NCBI GenBank assembly: GCA_018648645.1
Contig: JABGQS010000007.1
Location: 1 to 64,000 of the forward strand
Direction of reading: 5' to 3'
Length of the DNA: 64,000 nucleotides
Source: Clostridia bacterium
GTDB lineage: Bacteria > Bacillota > Clostridia > Christensenellales > SZUA-584
A program made the position numbers and the translations under genes. The notes under the pieces are model-generated. The model was not told where the DNA came from, ran no database searches, and was given only the letters and a program-made list of their open reading frames with translations. Positions 26,889-35,555 of this stretch are shown here, in pieces. Within the stretch, counting starts at the first letter, position 1, and the number at the start of each line of letters is the position of its first letter.

Positions 26889-27245
26889 GTGGATAAACTC
26901 GAGAGTATATTTTTGTGGCAGAACAAGTTTGACACCGAATTGGCGGAGCGACGCGGTTTGCAGGACATTCCGATGGAGCAGTGGATACAAAAGGAGACAC
27001 TTGCGATGATCTCCGAGCTTGCCGAGCTGATTGACGAAGTAAACTTTAAGTGGTGGAAAAACGAGAAACAAGTGGATGTCGATAAAGTAAAGGACGAGCT
27101 TGTCGATATACTGCACTTTTTTGTGAGCATGTGTCTTAAAACGGGCATGAACGCGCAAGAGTTGTTTGAGCGCTATCTCGATAAGAACAAGGAGAACTTT
27201 GACAGACAGAACGGGACATCGGAGAAGAAGGGTTACGAGGTGTAG
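26889..27245 (+). CDS. dimeric dUTPase (all-alpha NTP pyrophosphatase)
   Basis: 118 residues. All-alpha MazG/dUTPase-2 fold: KETLAMISELAELIDEVNFKWWK supplies the ExxE-type metal Glu residues, and KDELVDILHFFVSMC the ExxD motif. It would hydrolyse dUTP to dUMP and PPi, protecting DNA from uracil. GTG start 26889 preceded by GGAGGGG, overlapping the M16 gene's end. Slightly short but complete. Confidence 0.82.
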   Translation: MDKLESIFLWQNKFDTELAERRGLQDIPMEQWIQKETLAMISELAELIDEVNFKWWKNEKQVDVDKVKDELVDILHFFVSMCLKTGMNAQELFERYLDKNKENFDRQNGTSEKKGYEV

Positions 27246-27247
27246 TT

Positions 27248-27565
27248 ATGTATAAGGAGCTATTGGATACGCTTGTTGTACCAATCGTGTTTTGTGATTT
27301 AAACCATGTGATTGTTTATATGAATGAAGCGGCGGGGGAGAAGTACAAAAAACGAGGCGGTATGTCTATCTTGGGCAATTCGATATTTGATTGTCACAAG
27401 GAAAGCTCGAACATCGTCATCAGAGAGATTTTTGGAAGGATGCAGGCGGGACTTAACGAGCAAATCACTCGTGATACCGACAAGATTAAGATATTTATGT
27501 GCGCTGTACGGAACGAGCTAGGCGAGCTGATCGGGTACTACGAGCGCTATGAGCACTTTGAGTAA
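27248..27565 (+). CDS. single PAS-domain protein
   Basis: 105 residues that make up a single PAS domain (VVPIVFCDLNHVIVYMNEAA at the start, GELIGYYERYEHFE at the end), with no output domain. It resembles the C-terminal PAS domain of DUF438 proteins, one of which lies convergent just downstream. Ligand unknown; perhaps a small-molecule or haem sensor. GAGGTG precedes the ATG. Last gene of the ddl run. Confidence 0.75.
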   Translation: MYKELLDTLVVPIVFCDLNHVIVYMNEAAGEKYKKRGGMSILGNSIFDCHKESSNIVIREIFGRMQAGLNEQITRDTDKIKIFMCAVRNELGELIGYYERYEHFE

Positions 27566-27590
27566 GATAATCAAATATGTTCAATATAAA

Positions 27591-27627
27591 AACCTCCGAC
27601 GCGGTCGAATCCGAATCAGAGGTTTTT
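27591..27627. terminator. bidirectional terminator
   Basis: AACCTC (27591-27596) and GAGGTT (27619-27624) with flanking A and T runs between converging genes. Confidence 0.75.
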
Positions 27628-27651
27628 TTAATTTAAGACTAAAGGTGGCGA

Positions 27652-29148
27652 TTATTTTCTGAGCCGTTTCTCGCCTTCCAGTTCCGTTATGTTTTTGATA
27701 TCCTGCGTTACTTCGAGCGTGCCTAAATACTCGCCCTTTTTGTTGCGAACAGCGAAATATCGTATGTAGGCAAACACTTCGCCCATCTTAATCCAGAAAT
27801 CCTCATTGTCTTTTTTGCCCGATCGCAAATCTGCTACAATCTGCTCGACAATCTGAACACTCTTTGGCGGATGGCAAAGCCTTACCTGCCTGCCGATGAT
27901 GGTGGGCGGGCGGTCGAAAACGCGCTCTTTGCCCTGCGTGAAGTATCGCACTTTGTCGTCTGCACCAACGAACGTCATGTCCAGCGGTACAGTGTTCAAT
28001 ATCGCGTTAACTTCCTCGGACGTCAGCGATCCCGCGTCAAACTTGATTTGTGTTTGGCTGTCGACCTTCACAACGTCTGGGGGAGCATTGACAGGTGGAG
28101 TAGCTTTGGCGGGCGGAACAGCTTTGGCGGGCGTATCTGCAGAGACTCGGGACGATCTGCGCTTGTGTTCAACCTCCGGCTCATCGTCTACATCCGGCTC
28201 ATCGTCTACATCCGGCTCATCGTCTATCTCCGGCTCGTCATCTACCTCCGGTTCATCATCTACTTCCGGCTCATCGTCTACCTCCGGCTCATCGCCTACA
28301 TCCGGCTCATCATCTGCCTTCGGCTCATCGTCTACCTCCGGTTCATCGTCTACCTCCGGTTCATCGTCTACCTCCGGCTGCCAACGTTTGGGAGGGTCTA
28401 TCAGAGTAAAGCCAATTTCTGCGCTGGACGCTTCGATTTGCACCCAATCTTCATGTGAAAACTTATCGAGAATCATCGGTATCATGATTTCTTCTTCTTT
28501 GAAAATCATCTCGGTAACTTGCTCGGTCATCTCGTTTACAGGACCCTCGATTTGAAACGGTGCTACCGGCGGGCCTTCGAGTCGCTCGATTACAGCTTTT
28601 ATCTTGTCTCTAATCTCGTCATCAACACCCCACATTACCTGCGGCGGCGCAGTGATATCGTACTTCTCCATAATCGGGAAGATTAGATTTTCCTTGCGAG
28701 AATAATGTTTACTGATTGTCAGCAATTCCTTAATTGCTTCAAGCAAAGCTTCTTTGTTTTTTTCTGAACCGTTAGCAATATAGTTTTTCAATTTGGCTGA
28801 AACTTGGTTGTTTAGCCAAGCCTGTATTGCGATGTTCTCTGCCTTAATTGTGAGAACGGGATGTCCTGCACTCATTTTATTAGGGGCAGCATCTTCTTTA
28901 TGTATGTCTTCGATAGAGCCTTTGAAAACGGCAGCGTGAACATCACAAAGTCGCTGGATGTCGGTAATTGGCATGCCTTCGTTAACAAGCGCTTGTTCCA
29001 TCTCGGCAATTTCTGTCGCGGTAACGCCGGTGGTCAGCTTGTTAAACTCCTCCTGAACGTCCTCTACAGTTGCGCCGTCATGCAGCCGTTTGATCAGCTC
29101 CTTTAATTTATCTTGCCGAAACTGTTTGTTCTGAATTAATTCACTCAT
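27652..29148 (-). CDS. DUF438 / hemerythrin-like / PAS protein with acidic repeat linker
   Basis: 498 residues. An N-terminal DUF438 domain (about 1-95: LKELIKRLHDGATVEDVQEEF, MPITDIQRLCDVHAAVF), a hemerythrin-like helical bundle (about 95-255, HYSRKENLIFPIMEKYD and EEEIMIPMILDKFSHEDW carrying His/Glu candidates for a di-iron site), an acidic hexapeptide repeat (about 258-325), a Pro/Ala linker, and a C-terminal PAS domain (about 365-498, NTVPLDMTFVGADDKVRYFTQG). Usual DUF438 proteins are about 400-420 residues, so the repeat is the additional part. Likely an oxygen, NO or redox sensor; the output is unknown. SD AAGGAGAC. It is co-oriented with the DUF1858 gene 11 bp upstream, a typical pair. 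Confidence 0.85.
   Translation of the reverse strand: MSELIQNKQFRQDKLKELIKRLHDGATVEDVQEEFNKLTTGVTATEIAEMEQALVNEGMPITDIQRLCDVHAAVFKGSIEDIHKEDAAPNKMSAGHPVLTIKAENIAIQAWLNNQVSAKLKNYIANGSEKNKEALLEAIKELLTISKHYSRKENLIFPIMEKYDITAPPQVMWGVDDEIRDKIKAVIERLEGPPVAPFQIEGPVNEMTEQVTEMIFKEEEIMIPMILDKFSHEDWVQIEASSAEIGFTLIDPPKRWQPEVDDEPEVDDEPEVDDEPKADDEPDVGDEPEVDDEPEVDDEPEVDDEPEIDDEPDVDDEPDVDDEPEVEHKRRSSRVSADTPAKAVPPAKATPPVNAPPDVVKVDSQTQIKFDAGSLTSEEVNAILNTVPLDMTFVGADDKVRYFTQGKERVFDRPPTIIGRQVRLCHPPKSVQIVEQIVADLRSGKKDNEDFWIKMGEVFAYIRYFAVRNKKGEYLGTLEVTQDIKNITELEGEKRLRK
28177..28374 (-). repeat. 18-bp tandem repeat tract encoding about 11 acidic hexapeptides
   Basis: About eleven in-frame 18-bp units encode EVDDEP and variants (DVDDEP, EIDDEP, KADDEP, DVGDEP). 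The units differ by single bases. The tract joins the hemerythrin-like and PAS parts of the DUF438 protein. Confidence 0.9.
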
Positions 29149-29159
29149 AATTGTCTCCT

Positions 29160-29384
29160 TTAAATAAGTGTATAATCTTTGTCATCAAATGCAGCTACGA
29201 TTGTTTCCCATTCGATGTTTTTCATTCGAGCACCTTTTGCCAGCGTCATAACGCGACCAACGCTTTGCAGCATACCCGGTTTTACGATGTCAGTGAACCC
29301 TAGTGCCGCCATGATTTCCTTCACGTCGGGGTGTGTCTTAACCAGATCGAATATCGACATTGTGCTGCTTATCTGCGTTTTCAT
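29160..29384 (-). CDS. DUF1858-type small protein
   Basis: 74 residues. STMSIFDLVKTHPDVKEIMAALGF and the GRVMTLAKGARMKNI region match the DUF1858 helical domain, found alone or N-terminal to DUF438 proteins, which follows here after 11 bases. GGAGGGC precedes the ATG. The two probably act together as a redox or small-molecule sensing pair; function unproven. Confidence 0.8.
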   Translation of the reverse strand: MKTQISSTMSIFDLVKTHPDVKEIMAALGFTDIVKPGMLQSVGRVMTLAKGARMKNIEWETIVAAFDDKDYTLI

Positions 29385-29612
29385 TTATGTGCCCTCCGTT
29401 AGTGCGAACATTGCTGTGAGTAAATCTAGTCATGAGTAATTAGTATTTTACCATATGATTTGGCTGCTTGCAAAGAAATGATGAAGCAAACTGTGAGTGT
29501 TGTTTTATTCTTAACAAGTTTGGATGAGATTGGAATTTGCACAACCGAAGTGCTTTCGCTTAATGCAATTGTTTGCTATAATATAAGCAAAGGCAGGTTG
29601 CTGGAGGGTAAT

Positions 29613-29861
29613 ATGACGATTATATATTTTGGGGTTGTGCTTATTGCGATATGGCTGCTGGTTGAAGTGCTGGCAATAGTGTTTCGTATCACCGGGCTTA
29701 ATTCGCAAAAAGCGCGGTTTCAAGTAATTTCGATATTGACGCACACAGGGTTTACAACGAGAGAGTCTGAGCTGATTGCGCAGCACCCGCTCCGACGAAA
29801 GTTGGCAAGCGCATTGATAGTCTACGGCAAAATCAAATCGATCATGGAGCTTGCGAGCTAG
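29613..29861 (+). CDS. short membrane protein, apparently a truncated TrkA-C-associated family member
   Basis: 82 residues with GGAGGG before ATG 29613. One N-terminal helix (IIYFGVVLIAIWLLVEVLAIVF) is followed by FRITGLNSQKARFQVISIL, THTGFTTRESELI and HPLRRKLA. From memory this resembles the opening of a Firmicutes membrane protein of 200 or more residues with further helices and a TrkA C-terminal domain; here the frame stops shortly after HPLRRKLA. If so, this is a 3'-truncated gene. The earlier in-frame start at 29460 lacks a ribosome-binding site. Confidence 0.45.
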   Translation: MTIIYFGVVLIAIWLLVEVLAIVFRITGLNSQKARFQVISILTHTGFTTRESELIAQHPLRRKLASALIVYGKIKSIMELAS

Positions 29862-29899
29862 AGCGAATGATACAAGTCAACCAGCATGAAAACACTTTT

Positions 29900-29933
29900 A
29901 ACCTATGCGGTATTTGCTGTGTAGGTTTTCTTT
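29900..29933 (+). terminator. probable intrinsic terminator
   Basis: AACCTA (29900-29905) pairs with TAGGTT (29922-29927) followed by a T-rich stretch. Confidence 0.5.
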
Positions 29934-30007
29934 TGGCTGATAAAAACGGTTGAAAAACATTGCACATAAAGGCAAACATATAATCTATAAAAAGCGCGAG
30001 TAAATGA

Positions 30008-30035
30008 TTGTATATTTCTCTACATATGGTATAAT
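30008..30035 (+). promoter_or_regulatory. sigma-A promoter for ftsK
   Basis: TTGTAT (30008-30013), 16-bp spacer, TATAAT (30030-30035), followed by GAGGTGAAG and the ATG. Confidence 0.65.
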
Positions 30036-30056
30036 GCATATTGAGGTGAAGAGTAT

Positions 30057-32450
30057 ATGCCCAAGGGGAAACAAAGCAAAATAAAAAGCAAGACTAAAGC
30101 TAAGAGTAAACAGATGCGCAAAAACACGCATGCGAACGAGATTGCCGGAGTGCTGCTGATCGCGCTTGGTATTTTTATCGGTGTGTGTGTATTTTTGCCT
30201 GCCGATACAGGAATTATCGGCGGAGTGCTGAAAAACGTAACTTTCGGTCTGTTTGGATTGTTCGCATATCCTGTACCGTTTGCGGTAGCCGCAGTCGGTG
30301 TGATGACGATTATCGCGCGCAACAAAAAGGTAAACGTCGGCAAGATTCTATTAATCGTGCTGTTCGTGGTTTCGGTATTCTCGTTAGCCCAAACCTTTGT
30401 TATTGATAAAATTGACATGGGAAGCGGATTCTTTAAGTTTGTGCAAAGCTCGTACACACTTGGAGAAACTGTGGCGGGCAGCGGCGCAGTCGGGTGTCTG
30501 CTGGTGTATCCTGTTTTCCTGCTAATCGGCAAAATCGGCTGCATTATATTGTTTATCGCGCTAATATTGGTTGCGGTTCTTGTGCTTGCCAATCTGTCGA
30601 TAAAAAAGATGGGGAAAAGTGTAGCTCAAGTGAGCAAAACGGCGGTAGAAAAGGTGCGCACAAATGCAGAGCAAAGAAAGAAAAAACGCTTGTATGTTGA
30701 GGACCTTCGCAAAGAGGACCCGGAGATAGACCCGTTTGAACAGCCGGAGATTCTTGGAAGAAAAAGCTTTCGAAAGAAAAAGCGTAACGACTTCTTTGGA
30801 GATGACAGCGCCGTAGACGTGAACCAAAAAGCTAGCGAGCTGCCGATGCCGGAAGATGACGAGCCGCCTCTGTTTGATGAAGAGCCGGTTGACGATATGC
30901 AAAACACAGGCGGACTGACATTTGAGACGTACGAGAATTTCGATCAAAGCAAAAGCAAGGCAGCGGGAGAAAATGCGGACAGCGCAGACCACCACGTTGT
31001 TGTCTCGAAGAAAAAACGCAGCAAGTATAAGATGCCGCCACTGTCGCTGCTTGCCAAGCCGGAGGAGAAAAGCCGAACGGAAGGCATGGAAGAACAGCGC
31101 AGAAACGCATTGTTGATAGAAGAAACGCTCGCCAACTTTGGAGTTGCGGCAAAAGTCGTGCACATTGTTAAAGGACCTGCGGTAACGAGATACGAATTAA
31201 GACCTGCGCCGGGGGTGCGGGTTAAGCGAATAAAGGAGCTGGAGAACGACCTTGCCATGAACCTCGCGGCAAAGAGCGTCAAGATAGAAGCACCGATACC
31301 CGGCAAAGCGGCAGTCGGCATAGAAGTGCCGAACATGGATGTCACTTTTGTGCATCTGCGCTCGATGCTGATAGGCGAAGAGTTCAAGAAAGCGCCCTCA
31401 CCGCTGACGTTTGCACTCGGCAAAGACATATCGGGCAAAAACTATTATGTGGACATCACAAAGATGCCGCATATGCTGATTGCGGGCGAGACGGGCAGCG
31501 GCAAAAGCGTGTGCATCAACGCGCTGATAACGAGCATATTGTTCAAATCGTCGCCGGACGAAGTAAAAATGATATTGATTGACCCGAAGGTGGTTGAGCT
31601 TTCGGTGTTTAAAACGATACCGCATCTGTTGGTGCCGGTCGTGACTGATCCCAAAAAAGCAGCAAGCGCGCTTAATTGGGCGGTCAGCGAGATGTCTTCG
31701 CGATACAAGCTGTTTGCAGAAGTAGGCGCGCGAAACATAGCGCGGTTTAACGAACTGGCAGAGCAGGAAGGCGAAGACAGTCTGCCGCGCATTGTGGTGA
31801 TTGTGGACGAGCTGGCAGAGCTTATGATGGCGCAGAAGAGGGAAGTTGAAGACTCCATCTGCCGTATTGCGCAGCTTGGACGTGCTGCGGGTATACATTT
31901 GGTTGTGGCAACGCAGCGTCCGTCTGTTGACGTTATAACGGGTGTAATCAAAGCCAATATAAGCTCACGTATCGCGTTTAAGGTGAACTCGGGCGTGGAC
32001 AGCCGAACTATACTAGACAAAAACGGCGCAGAAAAACTGCTTAGAAACGGCGACATGCTGTACCATCCGTCTGGCGCACCTAAAGAAGTGCGTTTGCAAG
32101 GCTGTTACGTAGGCGATGACGATATCGAGAGAGTGACTGATTATATTTCGACCGACGAGCAGTTTGACGAAGAGGTGGAAAAGGATATTAGCAGCTCAAC
32201 AGAGCAGGCGCCGGTAAGCGAAGGATATGACGAGCTTCTACCGCGAGCAATAGAGATTGTGTTAGAGCACGACCAAGCCAGCATCTCGATGCTGCAGCGC
32301 AGACTGCGCGTGGGGTATGCGCGGGCAGCGCGGTTGGTCGATGAGATGGAAGTTAGAAAGCTGGTCAGCCCGTTTGAGGGCAGTAAGGCACGGCAGGTGC
32401 TGATAAGCTGGGAACAGTACGAGGAGATGTTTGGAGGACAGAAGGAGTAG
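30057..32450 (+). CDS. ftsK: FtsK/SpoIIIE DNA translocase
   Basis: 797 residues. Pumps chromosomal DNA through the division septum. Four N-terminal membrane helices (about 28-180), an acidic linker (about 200-340), then the translocase alpha/beta domains: FTSK alpha (ALLIEETLANFGVAAKVV, GPAVTRYELRPAPGV), beta with Walker A AGETGSGKSVCINA and Walker B IVVIVDELAELMM, ATQRPSVDVITGVIKANI, and the C-terminal gamma winged helix (ASISMLQRRLRVGYARAARLVDEME) that reads polar DNA motifs. Complete and normal in length. rimO follows immediately. Confidence 0.96.
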   Translation: MPKGKQSKIKSKTKAKSKQMRKNTHANEIAGVLLIALGIFIGVCVFLPADTGIIGGVLKNVTFGLFGLFAYPVPFAVAAVGVMTIIARNKKVNVGKILLIVLFVVSVFSLAQTFVIDKIDMGSGFFKFVQSSYTLGETVAGSGAVGCLLVYPVFLLIGKIGCIILFIALILVAVLVLANLSIKKMGKSVAQVSKTAVEKVRTNAEQRKKKRLYVEDLRKEDPEIDPFEQPEILGRKSFRKKKRNDFFGDDSAVDVNQKASELPMPEDDEPPLFDEEPVDDMQNTGGLTFETYENFDQSKSKAAGENADSADHHVVVSKKKRSKYKMPPLSLLAKPEEKSRTEGMEEQRRNALLIEETLANFGVAAKVVHIVKGPAVTRYELRPAPGVRVKRIKELENDLAMNLAAKSVKIEAPIPGKAAVGIEVPNMDVTFVHLRSMLIGEEFKKAPSPLTFALGKDISGKNYYVDITKMPHMLIAGETGSGKSVCINALITSILFKSSPDEVKMILIDPKVVELSVFKTIPHLLVPVVTDPKKAASALNWAVSEMSSRYKLFAEVGARNIARFNELAEQEGEDSLPRIVVIVDELAELMMAQKREVEDSICRIAQLGRAAGIHLVVATQRPSVDVITGVIKANISSRIAFKVNSGVDSRTILDKNGAEKLLRNGDMLYHPSGAPKEVRLQGCYVGDDDIERVTDYISTDEQFDEEVEKDISSSTEQAPVSEGYDELLPRAIEIVLEHDQASISMLQRRLRVGYARAARLVDEMEVRKLVSPFEGSKARQVLISWEQYEEMFGGQKE

Positions 32451-32451
32451 A

Positions 32452-33750
32452 ATGGACAGAGTTTTAATATACGTGGTTTCACTTGGCTGCGCAAAAAACC
32501 GAATAGATACAGAGCACATGCTTGGATTATTGGCAAACAGCAATGCGGCGGTTACTGACGAACCTGATGAAGCTGACGTAATAATTATAAACACATGCGG
32601 GTTTATCGGCGATGCGAAGGAAGAGTCTATAGACACTATACTCGAGATGAGCATATATGACGCCAAGTTGATTGTGACGGGATGTTTGTCGCAGCGGTAT
32701 GCGGGCGAGTTGGAGGACGAGCTTCCCGAGGTTGACGCGTTCCTTGGTGTGTCAAGCTATAGCAAAATAGATGAGGCCATCAGCGCTGTGCTGAGCGATA
32801 AGAAGTATATATGTATTGATAGAGTAGACGAGGACTTGGTTGACCGCGTGCTGACAACGCCGTCTCATTTGGCGTATGTGCGTATCGCAGACGGGTGCAA
32901 CAACCGATGCAGCTATTGCGCGATTCCGCAAATCCGCGGCGATTTGAAAAGCAGACCAAAAGCCAGCATACTCAAAGAAATAACCGACTTGCGGGACGGC
33001 GGGGTTAGCGAAGTCGTGCTGATTGCGCAGGACACCACGAAGTACGGCAGCGACTTTGGTGATCCGATGCTGCCCGAGCTTATTGACGAGGCGGCGCAAA
33101 TTATGAAGGACGGATGGCTGAGAGTGCTCTACTGCTATCCCGAAGGCATCACGGACGAGATAATTGACGCTATAAAAATGCACGACAACGTGTGCAACTA
33201 TATGGACATTCCGATGCAGCACTTTAGCGACGATGTGCTTAAGCGAATGAGTCGGCGGCACACGCAAAGCTCGTCAAAGAAAATTGTAAGAAAGCTGCAT
33301 GCCGCAGGGTTTGCGCTTAGGACATCTTTGATTGTCGGGTTCCCCGGAGAAACGAAAGTCGATTTTGATATTATGATGAAGTGTGTGCAGGAGCTTAGGT
33401 TCGAAAGACTCGGTGTGTTTCGGTTTTCGAGCGAGGAAGGTACACCCGCACATGATATGACGAATCAGATCAGTCAAGAAACCAAAGTGGAACGTTATCA
33501 GAAAGTTATGGCTTTGCAGGAAGGTATATCGCAGCAATTGTGCGAGAGCAAAATCGGCAGCATAGTGCGCGTGATTGTGGATGGCGTGGACGAGGACACA
33601 GGCATTACAATCGGCAGAACGATGGACCAAGCACCGCAGATAGACGGCATTACGTATATTTCTACAAAGGAAGCTTTAACACCCGGTACTTTTGTTGATG
33701 TAAAAATCAGCAAAGCGTACGAATACGATTTATTAGGAGAGATTGAATGA
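32452..33750 (+). CDS. rimO: ribosomal protein S12 methylthiotransferase RimO
   Basis: 432 residues. Radical SAM enzyme that adds a methylthio group to the conserved Asp of ribosomal protein S12. UPF0004 N-terminal domain (SLGCAKNRIDTE, NTCGFIGDAKEES, TGCLSQRY give the auxiliary [4Fe-4S] Cys), radical SAM core with DGCNNRCSYCAIP (CxxxCxxC), and the C-terminal TRAM domain. SLGCxKN distinguishes RimO from MiaB. ATG 32452 with AAGGAG; the frame opens earlier inside ftsK. Confidence 0.95.
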   Translation: MDRVLIYVVSLGCAKNRIDTEHMLGLLANSNAAVTDEPDEADVIIINTCGFIGDAKEESIDTILEMSIYDAKLIVTGCLSQRYAGELEDELPEVDAFLGVSSYSKIDEAISAVLSDKKYICIDRVDEDLVDRVLTTPSHLAYVRIADGCNNRCSYCAIPQIRGDLKSRPKASILKEITDLRDGGVSEVVLIAQDTTKYGSDFGDPMLPELIDEAAQIMKDGWLRVLYCYPEGITDEIIDAIKMHDNVCNYMDIPMQHFSDDVLKRMSRRHTQSSSKKIVRKLHAAGFALRTSLIVGFPGETKVDFDIMMKCVQELRFERLGVFRFSSEEGTPAHDMTNQISQETKVERYQKVMALQEGISQQLCESKIGSIVRVIVDGVDEDTGITIGRTMDQAPQIDGITYISTKEALTPGTFVDVKISKAYEYDLLGEIE

Positions 33751-34343
33751 ATATAGCGAATAAGCTGACACTACTCAGGATTGCATTTATACCAATTTTT
33801 ATTGCGTTTTTCTACATCAACATAAAATATCAATACCATTATGCGTGTTTGGTTTTTATTCTAGCGTCGATAACTGACGGGATTGACGGGAGCCTTGCCA
33901 GAAAGCATGATATTGTTACCGATTTTGGTAAGCTGATTGATCCGATTGCCGACAAGCTGCTGGTGTGCAGCGCGCTGATTATGTTAATGACAAAACCTGA
34001 TCTATTTAAGGTAAGCGAAATCGTTATAATTATACTAATCGGCAGAGAATTCATAGTAAGCGGCTTTCGTCTTCTTGCTGCATCAAAAGGCAAAGTGGTA
34101 GCTGCGGATCGGCTTGGCAAAATTAAAATGGTGGTGCAGATCGTTGCTATTTGTTTTGTGCTTGTTGAGGGCGGTATAGTTTTTGAAGGTTTGTTGGTAC
34201 AATGGAACATGCCAAGCAGCTGGCCGATAATCGGGACAATGCTTGCCGGACAGGTTCTTATGTGGGCCAGCGCTGTTCTTGCTGTGGCGAGCCTGATAAG
34301 TTATTTTATCAAAAACAAAGAGATACTAAAAACAATGTTCTAA
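33747..34343 (+). CDS. pgsA: CDP-diacylglycerol--glycerol-3-phosphate 3-phosphatidyltransferase
   Basis: 198 residues, integral membrane enzyme making phosphatidylglycerol phosphate, first step to phosphatidylglycerol. The CDP-alcohol phosphatidyltransferase motif is complete: DGIDGSLARKHDIVTDFGKL followed by IDPIADKLL (DxxDGxxARxxxxxxxxGxxxDxxxD). Four to five membrane helices. Overlaps rimO by four bases (ATGA). The rimO-pgsA-recA order is common in Firmicutes. Confidence 0.95.
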   Translation: MNIANKLTLLRIAFIPIFIAFFYINIKYQYHYACLVFILASITDGIDGSLARKHDIVTDFGKLIDPIADKLLVCSALIMLMTKPDLFKVSEIVIIILIGREFIVSGFRLLAASKGKVVAADRLGKIKMVVQIVAICFVLVEGGIVFEGLLVQWNMPSSWPIIGTMLAGQVLMWASAVLAVASLISYFIKNKEILKTMF

Positions 34344-34415
34344 AAACATCGCTGAGTCCAAAAATTCGGACAGAACAGTGGTAGAATATAAATATACACA
34401 ATACAGGAGGATAAC

Positions 34416-35468
34416 ATGTCAGCAGAAAAACAGAAAGCGTTGGATATGGCGTTAAATCAGATAGAGAAGCAGTTTGGCAAAGGTAGCGTGATGAAACTGG
34501 GGGACTCGGTCGGAGTGCCGGTCGATGTGATACCGACGGGTTGTTTGGAGCTCGACATTGCGCTAGGCGTCGGTGGTATACCGCGCGGCAGGATTGTCGA
34601 GGTTTACGGACCCGAGTCTTCGGGTAAGACGACAGTTGCGCTGCACATGGTTGCCGAAGCGCAAAAGCTGGGCGGAGCGGCAGCGTTTATCGACGCAGAG
34701 CATGCGCTCGACCCGACATATGCGAGCAACCTTGGCGTGGACATCGACAACCTTTACGTCAGCCAGCCCGACACGGGTGAGCAGGCGCTTGAGATTACCG
34801 AAGCGCTTGTGCGCAGCGGCGCTATTGACATCATCGTTATCGACTCGGTTGCGGCGCTTGTGCCAAAGGCCGAGATTGACGGAGAGATGGGACAGTCGCA
34901 CGTGGGTCTGCAAGCGCGGCTGATGAGCCAAGCGCTCCGAAAGCTTGCGGGTATTGTCAGCAAATCGGGCACGGCTACAGTATTTATCAATCAGCTCCGC
35001 GAAAAAGTGGGCGTTATGTTTGGAAGCCCCGAGACCACTCCCGGTGGCAGAGCGCTCAAGTTCTATTCGTCGGTAAGGCTGGATGTGCGGCGCATAGAAA
35101 CGCTGAAAAACGGTGCGGACATGATAGGCAACAGAACGCGCATTAAAGTGGCAAAAAACAAAGTTGCTCCGCCGTTCAAAAAGGCAGAATTCGACATATT
35201 CTATGGGCAGGGCATTTCGGCAGAAAGCAGCGTTATCAGCCTCGGCGTGGAGATGGGACTTGTGAAGAAGTCGGGCTCGTGGTTCTATTACAACGAAAAC
35301 CGCATTGCGCAGGGCAGGGACAATGCGCGGCTCTATCTGAAAGAGAACAAGGACATTTACGAAGAAATTAAGGCGAAGATACTCGATGAATATGGTCTTG
35401 GTGAAAAAGGAAAGAAGGCGGCTGAGGAGGTAGAAAAGCCTGAAAAAGTATCAGAAAATGAAGTTTGA
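34416..35468 (+). CDS. recA: recombinase RecA
   Basis: 350 residues. Strand-exchange ATPase and SOS co-protease. KQFGKGSVM at the N-terminus, Walker [10 protein letters not shown], Walker B VIDSVAAL, the DNA-binding loop L1 [20 protein letters not shown]2 with [13 protein letters not shown], and an acidic C-terminal tail ([14 protein letters not shown]). ACAGGAGG precedes the ATG, and TAGAAT near 34381 is a likely -10. I saw no clear LexA box, although GTCCAAAAATTCGGAC upstream is a small inverted repeat. Confidence 0.98.
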   Translation: MSAEKQKALDMALNQIEKQFGKGSVMKLGDSVGVPVDVIPTGCLELDIALGVGGIPRGRIVEVYGPESSGKTTVALHMVAEAQKLGGAAAFIDAEHALDPTYASNLGVDIDNLYVSQPDTGEQALEITEALVRSGAIDIIVIDSVAALVPKAEIDGEMGQSHVGLQARLMSQALRKLAGIVSKSGTATVFINQLREKVGVMFGSPETTPGGRALKFYSSVRLDVRRIETLKNGADMIGNRTRIKVAKNKVAPPFKKAEFDIFYGQGISAESSVISLGVEMGLVKKSGSWFYYNENRIAQGRDNARLYLKENKDIYEEIKAKILDEYGLGEKGKKAAEEVEKPEKVSENEV

Positions 35469-35475
35469 AATTAAT

Positions 35476-35514
35476 TCGGGTCAGTTGATATCTTATCAAT
35501 TGACCCGATTTTTT
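35476..35514 (+). terminator. recA terminator
   Basis: 15-bp arms 35476-35490 and 35494-35508 (TCGGGTCA...TGACCCGA, one mismatch) followed by six Ts. Confidence 0.88.
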
Positions 35515-35555
35515 GTTGGAAATCATCCATGAAATTAGGAAAAGTCAGAATATCG

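Noticed and set aside
28177-28374. Repeat array considered as CRISPR
   Set aside because: Units are contiguous 18-bp coding repeats without spacers, in frame within a protein.
34366-34410. LexA box before recA
   Set aside because: No GAAC-N4-GTTC pattern; only a small GTCC/GGAC inverted repeat was seen.
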